Of a stretch of DNA of 64,000 bases, positions 26,740 through 34,136 are shown one piece after another. A program made the position numbers and the translations under genes. Source of the stretch: an uncultured Lachnospiraceae bacterium (GTDB lineage Bacteria; Bacillota; Clostridia; Lachnospirales; Lachnospiraceae); assembly GCA_944381485.1 (NCBI GenBank), contig CALWLI010000001.1:1-64000 (forward strand), read 5' to 3'. The notes under the pieces are model-generated. The model was given only the letters and a program-made list of their open reading frames with translations. It had not been told where the DNA came from and searched no databases. How positions within the stretch are numbered: position 1 is the stretch's first letter; each line of letters opens with the position of its first letter.

Positions 26740-27579
26740 ATGTCGATAAGTGTAGAAAATATTACAAAGAGCTTTCAGGCAAGAAGGAAGGGTGAGGACA
26801 GGCTTGTGGTTCTCAAAGACATTTCCTTTTCTGTAAACGATGGAGAATTTGTAAGTCTCTTAGGACCCTCAGGCTGCGGAAAGACGACGACACTCACTAT
26901 CATAGCCGGCTTTCAGAAGGCCGATGAGGGGAGGATTATGGTAAAGGGACGCGAGGTGACAAAGCCGGGGCCTGACAGAGCTTTTATGTTCCAGAACTAC
27001 GCTCTCTTTCCCTGGCTTAAGGTTGGGGAAAATATAGAATATCCTATGATAAAAAAGAAGCTTAATAAGACGGAGAGAGAAAAGAGACTTATGGAGCTTC
27101 TTTCCATAGCACAGATGGAGGAGTACAAGGATTACTATATCCATGAGATCTCAGGAGGAATGAAGCAGAGGGTAGCCCTTTTGAGAGCTCTCGCCTGCGA
27201 CCCGGAGGTGCTTCTCATGGACGAGCCTCTGGGCGCCATAGACTTTCAGATGCGGCACATGCTACAGCAGCAGCTTGAAAGCATACTCATGCAGAAGAAC
27301 TGTACCTCACTGATGGTGACTCACGATGTGGATGAGTCCGTTTACCTGAGCGACAGGGTGGTCATCATGTCCAGAGACCACGGCAGGATACTTGAGGAGG
27401 TAAAGATAGACCTGCCACGTCCGAGAGACAGGGAGAGTGAAAAGTATCATTCTTATGTGGAGCACATCACCAATATCTTAAAGACAGCACTAAACGGAGA
27501 TGTTGTCACTCAGGAAGACAAGGATATTATGGAATTTATCAGAAAAAAGGAGGAAGAAGGCAAGGCGGATATTGCCTAA
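26740..27579 (+). CDS. saoA: ABC importer ATP-binding protein SaoA
   Basis: ATPase of a nitrate/sulfonate/taurine-type importer, 279 residues. Walker A is GPSGCGKT (42-49), the Q-loop lies in MFQNYALFPWLKVGENI, the signature is ISGGMKQRVALLRAL, and Walker B is VLLMDEPLGAIDF, with the H-loop in LMVTHDVDESVYLSDRV. AAGGAG lies 6 nt before the ATG. A longer reading from 26653 runs back into saoE and is not used. Its permease (saoP) is transcribed on the other strand and its binding protein (saoB) is 3 kb downstream. Confidence 0.92.
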   Translation: MSISVENITKSFQARRKGEDRLVVLKDISFSVNDGEFVSLLGPSGCGKTTTLTIIAGFQKADEGRIMVKGREVTKPGPDRAFMFQNYALFPWLKVGENIEYPMIKKKLNKTEREKRLMELLSIAQMEEYKDYYIHEISGGMKQRVALLRALACDPEVLLMDEPLGAIDFQMRHMLQQQLESILMQKNCTSLMVTHDVDESVYLSDRVVIMSRDHGRILEEVKIDLPRPRDRESEKYHSYVEHITNILKTALNGDVVTQEDKDIMEFIRKKEEEGKADIA

Positions 27580-27600
27580 GTAATTATTTATGGAAAAATA

Positions 27601-28221
27601 ATGGAACAAAATGTACACAAGAAATTTAACAAAAGACAAAATGACCTTCGTCTCTATATTATAAATAAGGTCATAGATGAAAAATCCTTTAATATAAAAA
27701 AGAACGGAAAAGAGGCTATGAGGGACCTTGATATGTCTCAGGAGGAGTATGATGAGGCGACAGAGGTACTTAAGTTTCAGGACGGATTGGTGACGGATGA
27801 GGAGGACAATGTGGATTTCATCTATCCGGTGTCAGCTCTGCCCACGAATCACCATGTAAGGACAGATGACGGCAGAGAGTTTTGTGCCATGTGTGCCATA
27901 GACTCCATGGGGGCAGCATTCACACTCCACACAGATACTGTGGTGGATTCAGTATGCGCAGTATGCGGAGAGCCTGTACATGTGGAGATAGAGGGAGGAA
28001 AGATAAAGTTTTATTCCCCTGAAGGGCTCCACGCCTTGACCTTCCCACTGGGGGAGATATCCAACTGGTCAGGCAGCTGCTGAAATACCATGAATTTCTT
28101 CTGCAGTTCTGCAGAATTCGATAAGTATGCCGAGGACATGGAGCTTGACAAAAACATAATAATAAAATGCGATGCAAAAAAGGCCCTTGAGGCGGCAAAG
28201 GATATTTTTTCTGTCGATTAA
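27601..28221 (+). CDS. saoL: MerB-like organometal lyase selenoprotein SaoL, UGA at codon 161
   Basis: The 206-residue protein aligns by eye with MerB, the alkylmercury lyase that breaks carbon-mercury bonds. A winged-helix-like N-terminal half is followed by LPTNHHV and EFCAMCAIDSMG, where C98 and D101 match MerB C96 and D99. A Cys pair C119/C122 and YSPEGLHALTFPLG follow. The frame meets UGA at 28081-28083 and continues WSGSC-U-NTMNFFCSS. U161 then falls on MerB C159, the second catalytic cysteine, followed by the same FF pair. If the UGA is read as stop, the catalytic centre is lost. The ribosome site is weak. A hairpin follows the UGA. The bond cleaved need not be C-Hg; the substrate is unknown. 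Confidence 0.87.
28099..28116 (+). promoter_or_regulatory. Candidate SECIS hairpin of saoL
   Basis: TTCTGCA pairs perfectly with TGCAGAA around the loop GTTC, starting 15 nt after the UGA. This is the strongest of the five candidates. Confidence 0.7.
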
Positions 28222-28262
28222 AATAATAAAATTTAATATACAAAGCTTAAGGAGGAAAAATA

Positions 28263-28595
28263 ATGAAGGTTGCATATTTGCTGGAGTCAAATAACGTAAG
28301 GGATATACTTGAGAACATGATAGTTCCTCAGCTGGAAGAGGGAAGACACGTGGCTGAGGTTGCGGGAATGATGTTCTTCTATGACAATACCTTTATCATG
28401 CAGGAGGGATCTGATCTTGGAGAGAGGATAGCCGAGCTTGCGGACAAGCTGGGAATACTTCTTATGTGCTGTGACAGATGCTGTTATCAGAGAGATATTG
28501 CAGACAAGCTTATAGCTCCCTGCGGAATAGGATGCTTCCCCAATGTATATGCCGCATTGGCCCCTGCAGGAGTTGATCAGGTAATAACACTCTAA
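28263..28595 (+). CDS. saoD: DsrE-like cysteine-rich protein SaoD
   Basis: The 110-residue protein has the overall pattern of DsrE/DsrF-like sulfur-relay proteins: N-terminal strand KVAYLLES, a middle MMFFYDNTFIM and ADKLGILLMCCDRCC. Six cysteines fall in two groups, C69-C70-x2-C73-C74 and C87-x3-C91 in the APCGIGCFPNVYAAL loop. They could bind or relay a thiophilic ion, selenium or sulfur. AAGGAGG precedes the ATG. It lies between saoL and the second saoT-saoE pair. No UGA interrupts it. The assignment to DsrE is moderate, and the position within the cluster is the stronger evidence. Confidence 0.75.
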   Translation: MKVAYLLESNNVRDILENMIVPQLEEGRHVAEVAGMMFFYDNTFIMQEGSDLGERIAELADKLGILLMCCDRCCYQRDIADKLIAPCGIGCFPNVYAALAPAGVDQVITL

Positions 28596-28616
28596 AATCG
28601 CAGAGACATAAAAAGG

Positions 28617-28652
28617 GGGAGCGCTGCAGACCGGAAGGTAAGCAGTGCTCCC
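28617..28652 (+). other. Hairpin between saoD and saoT copy 2
   Basis: GGGAGCGCTGC pairs with GCAGTGCTCCC (11 bp, one G-U) around a 14-nt loop. Only TGTTTGTG follows, a poor T-run. It may be a weak terminator or processing site that lowers expression of the downstream half of the cluster. Confidence 0.5.
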
Positions 28653-28694
28653 TGTTTGTGAAAAATAAAGAGCTTCACAGAGGGAGGGAAGGAT

Positions 28695-28952
28695 ATGAAT
28701 AAGCCTTGTGTGGAATATATCTGTGCATGTGCGTGATGCGAGGTATATGTGGGGTTCGTTGAATCCCTTAAGAAAAAATATGAGGGCAGGGTGGAGACAG
28801 TCATCTACAAAGCGGGGAAGGACTTTGACTATATCAAAAAATATGGGGCAGTATCTAAAAGCCTTCTGGTGATAAACGAGTCGAAGGCTGTCCGCAACAT
28901 AAACAAAACCACCATAGCTCAAGCATTTGAGGAGGCGATCAGCACATGTTAG
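28695..28952 (+). CDS. saoT: Thioredoxin-like selenoprotein SaoT, copy 2, UGA at codon 14
   Basis: The second SaoT has 85 residues with UGA at 28734-28736 read as selenocysteine: MNKPCVEYICACAUC, motif C12-A-U14-C15 with an extra C10. GKDFDYIKKYG and KSLLVINESKAVRNI repeat the pattern of copy 1, and a terminal Cys ends the protein (AISTC). AGGGAGGGAAGG lies just before the ATG. Its stop codon overlaps the second saoE start by 7 nt. The UGA is in exactly the same codon as in copy 1, which argues strongly against a sequencing error. Confidence 0.88.
28751..28767 (+). promoter_or_regulatory. Candidate SECIS hairpin of saoT copy 2
   Basis: GGGGTTC pairs with GAATCCC (one G-T) around loop GTT, starting 14 nt after the UGA. 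Confidence 0.6.
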
Positions 28953-30052
28953 GAGAGTTTATAAAATTTGTACCGGAGGTAATATACTCATCGTTCAACA
29001 TGCTGTGCGGATCATCGGGTTGGATGATAGTAAGCTTTTTTATAGCAGGTGCATTGCATGAATTTCTAAGCCCTGAGAGGCTGAGAAGAAGTTCCATAGG
29101 AACCAAAAAGTTTACAGGTGTATTGTGGAGCACCCTCTCCGGAGCCCTGATACCCATATGCAGCTGTGGAACGATCCCTTTGGGAATAAGCCTTTATTAT
29201 TCGGGAGCTTTTTTGGGGCCTACACTTGCCTTTATGACCTCATCACCCATGATAAATCCTATGGCTGTGATACTTGCCTTCGGGCTTTTGGGGCCTCAGA
29301 TCTGGATAATATATTTTCTCACAGGACTGATAGCTCCTCTCATAATAGGAACCATAGCAAACAAGTTTGCAGGAGATGAGATCTGCATATTCGGGCCTGA
29401 CGGGAAACCTGATGAGGCTCCGGGGATCAAGCTGGAAGAGGAGAAGAGAAGCATACTCTCTCAGATAATCTCAGGGCTGCACTGGTCTTTTACGGAACTT
29501 GCCTTGACTGTTGCAAAGTATACGGTTTCGGGAATGCTGGTTGCCGGACTGCTATTCAGCATAGTTCCCCAGTCATTTATTCAAAATTACCTGGGAAATC
29601 CGGGGTTTATCTCCCTCCTGGGTATAACTGTCATAGCAGCTCTGATGTATGTATGTGCAGTGGGACATATGCCCTTTATAGCCGCCCTGGTTGCAAGCGG
29701 AGCGGCTCCCGGAGTAGCCATAACCTTCCTCATGGCGGGAGCCTCGACGAATATTCCGGAGCTTATAACCATATCAAAGACCATAGGCAAGCGAGCCGCC
29801 TTTATGTATTTCTTCATGGTGACTCTCATATCAAACTGTGTAGGCTATCTGGCAAATCAGCTTTTGATGCCGGGCTTTAAGCCGGTAATAGATTTTGATA
29901 CTACCCACAAGACCATAGAGATGGCAAATCACTTTATTGTTCCCATGCCGGAGTGGTTTCAGTACACATGCAGCTTCGTACTCATAGGCTATGCATGTAT
30001 ATCTGTATTTCAGTGGTTTAAAAAGAACTTTATTAAGCCCAAGGAAGCGTAA
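28946..30052 (+). CDS. saoE: Permease-type efflux transporter SaoE, copy 2
   Basis: The 368-residue paralogue of the permease at 25601, in the ArsP-like DUF318 family. PICSCGTIPLGISLYYSGAF is followed by FMTSSPMINPMAVILAFGLLG; the second half has GVAITFLMAGASTNIPELI. The central loop (about 150-175) differs from copy 1. It overlaps saoT copy 2 by 7 nt. Paralogous T-E pairs at both ends of the lyase genes suggest either two substrates, or a hetero-oligomeric pump; the sequence does not decide. Confidence 0.88.
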   Translation: MLGEFIKFVPEVIYSSFNMLCGSSGWMIVSFFIAGALHEFLSPERLRRSSIGTKKFTGVLWSTLSGALIPICSCGTIPLGISLYYSGAFLGPTLAFMTSSPMINPMAVILAFGLLGPQIWIIYFLTGLIAPLIIGTIANKFAGDEICIFGPDGKPDEAPGIKLEEEKRSILSQIISGLHWSFTELALTVAKYTVSGMLVAGLLFSIVPQSFIQNYLGNPGFISLLGITVIAALMYVCAVGHMPFIAALVASGAAPGVAITFLMAGASTNIPELITISKTIGKRAAFMYFFMVTLISNCVGYLANQLLMPGFKPVIDFDTTHKTIEMANHFIVPMPEWFQYTCSFVLIGYACISVFQWFKKNFIKPKEA

Positions 30053-30078
30053 AAGAAGGAGATTAGGACAGTCGTAAG

Positions 30079-30636
30079 ATGAGAAAGAATGAGAGCGAAG
30101 AAAAAAAGATCAGCTTATCTTATATCCTTATAAGGGCCTTGATAGTTTTGGCTGCACTTATTGTGGCCTTCCTGCTGAACCGATTTCTTTTGGAAAAGGA
30201 GGCCGAGCAGAAGAGCTCAGGCAGAGGATTTGTTTATGATCCAATGGTTCCTGAGGATAATAAGACCCTTGTGGACTTTAAGGCGGCTTACCCTGACAGA
30301 CGTGTGGTCATGGCTTGTGAAAATGATGTCACTGATGACGGAATAGCTGATCTTCTTGTTATCTATAAGGAAGACCACGAGCATGAAGGCAGGAAAGAGG
30401 AAATAACGAGGCTTGTAGTATGCATTGTTCAAGAGGATGGAAGCTACGTATATACGGAGCCCATACCCGCCCCCATAGAGAATCAGGGGATACAATTTAA
30501 AAATATAGACCGTGAAGGGGAGATGGAATTTATTGTGGCCGGAGAGAAGAACGGAAAGGCGGGGTATGCCATTTACAGGATGATAGACGGCGTTCCCACG
30601 GATCTGTTCGGTGACGGAATGGAAGATTGCTGCTGA
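30079..30636 (+). CDS. saoC: Membrane-anchored Cys-Cys-terminal protein SaoC
   Basis: The 185-residue protein has one N-terminal TM anchor (about 15-38), then an extracytoplasmic domain with VFG-free beta-rich repeats such as VTDDGIADLLVIYKED and REGEMEFIVAGEKNGKAGYA. It ends EDCC. Two cysteines at the very C terminus could form a redox or metal-docking site on the outside of the membrane. I recall an NCBI name for this family describing a Cys-Cys-COOH (seleno)protein. The stop TGA overlaps the saoB ATG (TGATG), so the two are coupled. Readthrough would add only 14 unrelated residues, so the TGA is taken as a true stop. Confidence 0.78.
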   Translation: MRKNESEEKKISLSYILIRALIVLAALIVAFLLNRFLLEKEAEQKSSGRGFVYDPMVPEDNKTLVDFKAAYPDRRVVMACENDVTDDGIADLLVIYKEDHEHEGRKEEITRLVVCIVQEDGSYVYTEPIPAPIENQGIQFKNIDREGEMEFIVAGEKNGKAGYAIYRMIDGVPTDLFGDGMEDCC

Positions 30637-31430
30637 TGGATATTATCAGAAAGAGCTTTATCTGCGGAGCCTTATTTGTAGCTGTCCTCTTTACGGCGGG
30701 ACTGTTACTTCCGAAAGAGGAACCGAGAAATCCGGAAGTGAAGCTCAGGGTAGGAGCGGGAGATGACATTTCAGGACTTTTTCTCAGAGAGGTGGAGGCC
30801 GAATCGGCGGGAGAGCTTATACTATCTGATGACTTTATGGAGGGCTACGAGTTCAAGGATTGCTGAAGTAATACAGCACAATGGGCCTTGAGCTCATACG
30901 AGATAGATGCGGCCTTTTCCTGTGCCCACATGGCCAAGCATCTTATAGAAGAAAATGGGGATTTTATCATATATGCCCCGATAATCATGAACTCGGAATT
31001 TTTGGCCACACAAAAGGACCTGTCTGAGATAAAGTCGGTTGCCATAGGACAAAACAGGAAATATCTGGGGGATTCCATCAAGGAGAGCTATGACAATGTG
31101 AAGAGCATAGTTGAGATCAATTCCGCAAGCTTGCAGTTTGCCCTGGTGACAGGAAATACAGATGCTGTGGTACTTGACATAACCAAGCTTTCGGCAATGA
31201 GAGACTGCAGCTTCTACCCTGTGAGACAAGACGACTATATCTCCTATGTGCTTTTGATAAATAAGAGGATAATAGGAACAGAGGCCTTTGACCGGTTTAC
31301 AGAGTGCTGCGACAGGGTATCTGAGAGACTGGGAAATGAATCAGCTCTAATATCCGCCATTTCTGACTACACGGGAGAAAGCTTTGAAATGCCTTCGGAA
31401 AACCATATAAAATTTCTCAAGATAAACTGA
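30636..31430 (+). CDS. saoB: ABC importer substrate-binding selenoprotein SaoB, UGA at codon 77
   Basis: Substrate-binding protein of 264 residues, tethered by one N-terminal TM (about 5-25). No lipobox is seen. The frame is interrupted by UGA at 30864-30866 and continues DC-U-SNTAQWALSSYEIDAAF, a typical helix of NMT1/TauA-like binding proteins, whose family pattern has a short residue at this place. The remainder has NGDFIIYAPIIMNSEF, AVVLDITKL and a C-terminal helix. The two halves are 7 codons apart as separate readings and in the same frame, so one gene is certain. Sec next to Cys76 suggests direct capture of a thiophilic ligand at the binding cleft. Confidence 0.85.
30881..30897 (+). 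promoter_or_regulatory. Candidate SECIS hairpin of saoB
   Basis: ATGGGC pairs with GCTCAT (one G-T) around loop CTTGA, starting 14 nt after the UGA. Confidence 0.6.
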
Positions 31431-31431
31431 A

Positions 31432-31472
31432 AGGACTGCTGAAGCTCAAAGGCCTAAGCAGTCCTGAATTTG
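31432..31472 (+). terminator. Terminator at the end of the sao genes
   Basis: AGGACTGCT pairs perfectly with AGCAGTCCT. Only GAATTTGATTT follows, so the T-run is weak. It lies between the converging saoB and response regulator genes. Confidence 0.6.
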
Positions 31473-31507
31473 ATTTAAAAACTAATATTCTTAAAACCCG
31501 GAAGAGA

Positions 31508-32203
31508 TCAGGGGACGAAATAATATCCCTTTCCCCAAGCTGTCATAAGGTGAGCGGGCTCGGAGGGATCCGACTCGATCTTGTCCCTTATCCTCTTTAT
31601 GTATACAAGCATCTTTGTCCTGTCAAACTCTCCTGTACCCCAAACATCCCTGAAAAGCTCTTCCTTTGAGATGATCTCTCCGGGCCTCTCCATAAGCTTA
31701 CAGAGTATGGAAAACTCCTTGGAGCTTAGGGATATTTCTTTTCCCTTGCGAAAGGCCTTTTGTATATTCGGCTTCAGGACAAAATCTCCGCAGCTTATCT
31801 CTGAAACAAGTGAATGGCCCTCGACAGAGTATTCCTTGTTCCTTCTGAGAAGAGCCCTTATCTTGGAGACGAGGACAGCGGTGCTGAAGGGCTTTGTAAT
31901 ATAGTCATCAGCCCCAAGACCGTATCCCTTTATCATGGAGGCATCCTCTCCCAAGCCGCTGAGAACGATGACCGGGACAAAGATCCCCCTATCACGTATG
32001 GACTCAAGGAAGGAGAAACCGTCAGTCCCAGGCATAAGTATATCCAAAAGAACTATGTCAAAGCTCCTGCGGGAAAGAAGATCGAGGGATTCCTCTGCGC
32101 TGCCTGAGGTGGCAACAATCATTCCCTCCGCACTGAGAGCGGCTTTTATGGCTGTTCTCACAGCCTTTTCATCATCTGTTACAAGTACAGAAATAGGTTC
32201 CAT
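31508..32203 (-). CDS. OmpR-family response regulator
   Basis: Receiver plus winged-helix regulator of 231 residues. Receiver: acid pocket DD at 10-11, phosphoacceptor D54 in IVLLDILMPGTDGFSFLE, and ITKPFS with the conserved Lys. The DNA-binding domain (about 130-231) ends WGKGYYFVP. It is divergent from the kinase at 32332, so the 128-nt gap probably holds shared promoters. It converges on the sao cluster, but whether it controls it is unknown. Confidence 0.94.
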   Translation of the reverse strand: MEPISVLVTDDEKAVRTAIKAALSAEGMIVATSGSAEESLDLLSRRSFDIVLLDILMPGTDGFSFLESIRDRGIFVPVIVLSGLGEDASMIKGYGLGADDYITKPFSTAVLVSKIRALLRRNKEYSVEGHSLVSEISCGDFVLKPNIQKAFRKGKEISLSSKEFSILCKLMERPGEIISKEELFRDVWGTGEFDRTKMLVYIKRIRDKIESDPSEPAHLMTAWGKGYYFVP

Positions 32204-32331
32204 GCATGAAAATCCTTTCGGTAAAGTCTGTAAAACAGTTTCTTTTGTCCGGCAAAATGATATATAATTATTCGGAATTTAGTTAATTATACCTGAGGGG
32301 CCCTGCTTAATCAAGGAAACAGATAAAAAAT

Positions 32332-34002
32332 ATGAATGAGCTTAAAGATAAATCGGAAAAAAAATGGGGATTTAAGTTTTATGCGGTGATCGCTGTGATC
32401 GGCATAATCACAGTGGTATTTGCCGCGTTTTTTTCTTATCATACCGTAAAGAATGCTCTTGTGGAGAGTGAGACAAAGAGCCTTATGAGTCTTGCTGAGA
32501 CAGGAGCCTCAAGCCTTGAGGAGAATTTCCGGGAGAAAGAAAATCTTATTTTGAGTATTTACGGAGATGACTTCCATTCCATGGAGGATTTTGAGGCCTC
32601 CATGGACAAGATATTTTGCGATAAAAGATTTTATACAAAAAATGACTACGAGCATTTGCCTGAAAAGAATGGGGATCAGTGCAAAAAAGCAATGGCTGAG
32701 CCTGATAAAGTAATAAGCGGACCTACGGTTTACAGGTACGGCAGGTACTATGTTTTCTATATGACAAAGGCCATAACGGTTGAGGGGGAGAGAGTGGGGG
32801 TCCTTCAGTTCGAGTGGAATCTCAACAGCATATTCGATCAGCTGGAGACTCTGTCGGAACTCGAGATAAACAATAACGGATACTGCTATGTGAATAACAG
32901 AGAAGGGCTGACAGTTATGGCTGAGGATGATCACCACAGGGAGCTTTCAGGCTCAGGAGGGCCGGAGCCTGAAGGAAAGAAGGCGAAGGCGGGGATATAT
33001 CCCTCATATACCCTGAAAAACGGAGTGCCGGTTAAAAGCAATACTCTGACAGCAGCCGCCTCAGCTGAAGCGGGAGACGAGCTGTTTACTGTCTATGTGG
33101 TTGAGGATTACGATCTTCTGGTAAAGCCTATAGAGAGGCTGTCCTTTTATCTTACACTGTCGGGTGCTGTGATCTTTCTGTGGCTTACGGCTTCGTTTTT
33201 GTTCTACATGAGGACTGCAAAGAGGGAATCGGAACTGAGCCTACGGCTTAAATACGAGGAGAGCCTTGAAAAGAGGGATGAACTGCTGAGGATATATAAC
33301 AGAGACAAGGAGCTGACCTCACTTTGGGGAGTGCTGGCTCATGAGTTCAATAATCAGATGACACCGATACTTATATACGCTGAGCTGTTTAAGAATAACA
33401 GCACGGTGTCAAAGCTCCTTCCGGAAGAAACAGAAGAGCTCTATCAGGCTTGTGAACATTGCTCGGCTCTCTCAAAACAGATGCTTCAGTTTTCAAGAGC
33501 CGGAAGAGCGGAGAGAAAGAGGGAGGAATTCAATGCCTCACAGGAGGTTAGGTTGAGCTTAAGAATGGTGGAGAGGCTTATTCCCGACAATGTGGAATTC
33601 AAATATTTTGTCAGCAAAAAGGACTTTTATGTTTTGGGACAGACAGGAATGCTTTCACAGATAATACTTAACCTCTCCAATAATGCTCTGAGAGCCCTTA
33701 AGGACAAGGAGGGAGGAGTGCTGGAGATCACCTTCGGGAGAAGCAAGGAAAACGACAAATTTGTAAATCTGATAGTGGAAGATAACGGCACAGGCATTCC
33801 AGGGGAGCTTCAGCGTCATATTTTCGAGCCGTTTTTTACCACAAAGCCCCCGGAGGAGGGAAGCGGCATAGGACTTACTGTTGTGGCAAGGCTTTTGCAG
33901 GAAAACGGAGGGTACATAGATGCGGCATCAGAGCCGGGTCGGGGGAGCCGTTTCACAGCAGTTCTGCCCTGCACAGTAAGGGAGGATAAAGCTGACAGGT
34001 AG
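32332..34002 (+). CDS. Sensor histidine kinase with dCache-like sensor
   Basis: Membrane kinase of 556 residues, presumably partnering the divergent regulator. TM1 is at about 18-38. An extracellular domain of about 230 residues resembles a Cache sensor (SETKSLMSLAETGASSLEEN, then GVLQFEWNLNSIFDQLETL and YCYVNNREGLTVM). TM2 is at about 272-292. The DHp helix is unusual: VLAHEFNNQMTPILIYAELF, of the AHEFNN type seen in soluble NtrB-like kinases, with H337 phosphorylated. HATPase motifs are LNLSNNALRALK and GSGIGLTVVARLL. Cache domains often sense organic acids or amino acids; the ligand is unknown. Confidence 0.92.
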   Translation: MNELKDKSEKKWGFKFYAVIAVIGIITVVFAAFFSYHTVKNALVESETKSLMSLAETGASSLEENFREKENLILSIYGDDFHSMEDFEASMDKIFCDKRFYTKNDYEHLPEKNGDQCKKAMAEPDKVISGPTVYRYGRYYVFYMTKAITVEGERVGVLQFEWNLNSIFDQLETLSELEINNNGYCYVNNREGLTVMAEDDHHRELSGSGGPEPEGKKAKAGIYPSYTLKNGVPVKSNTLTAAASAEAGDELFTVYVVEDYDLLVKPIERLSFYLTLSGAVIFLWLTASFLFYMRTAKRESELSLRLKYEESLEKRDELLRIYNRDKELTSLWGVLAHEFNNQMTPILIYAELFKNNSTVSKLLPEETEELYQACEHCSALSKQMLQFSRAGRAERKREEFNASQEVRLSLRMVERLIPDNVEFKYFVSKKDFYVLGQTGMLSQIILNLSNNALRALKDKEGGVLEITFGRSKENDKFVNLIVEDNGTGIPGELQRHIFEPFFTTKPPEEGSGIGLTVVARLLQENGGYIDAASEPGRGSRFTAVLPCTVREDKADR

Positions 34003-34136
34003 AGATTTATTATTTTTTATGATAAAGACTTTTTTTATTATTTTATTTTGCTATCATACAACCGGGAATATGTATGATAATATGATGTCTGATATAATAT
34101 GAGCATAATGTTAAAAAATTCCTGAAGGAGAAAACT

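Noticed and set aside
30634..30636. TGA at the end of saoC as a further selenocysteine codon
   Set aside because: Readthrough would add only 14 residues (UWILSERALSAEPYL) of no visible homology, and the TGA overlaps the saoB ATG in a normal TGATG arrangement. EDCC is a plausible real C terminus.
23292..31430. UGA as a sense codon for Trp or Gly throughout the genome
   Set aside because: Ordinary genes here end in TGA (infB, truB-ribF, saoC, the ABC exporter subunit 1), and Trp is encoded by TGG. Recoding is confined to codons followed by hairpins.
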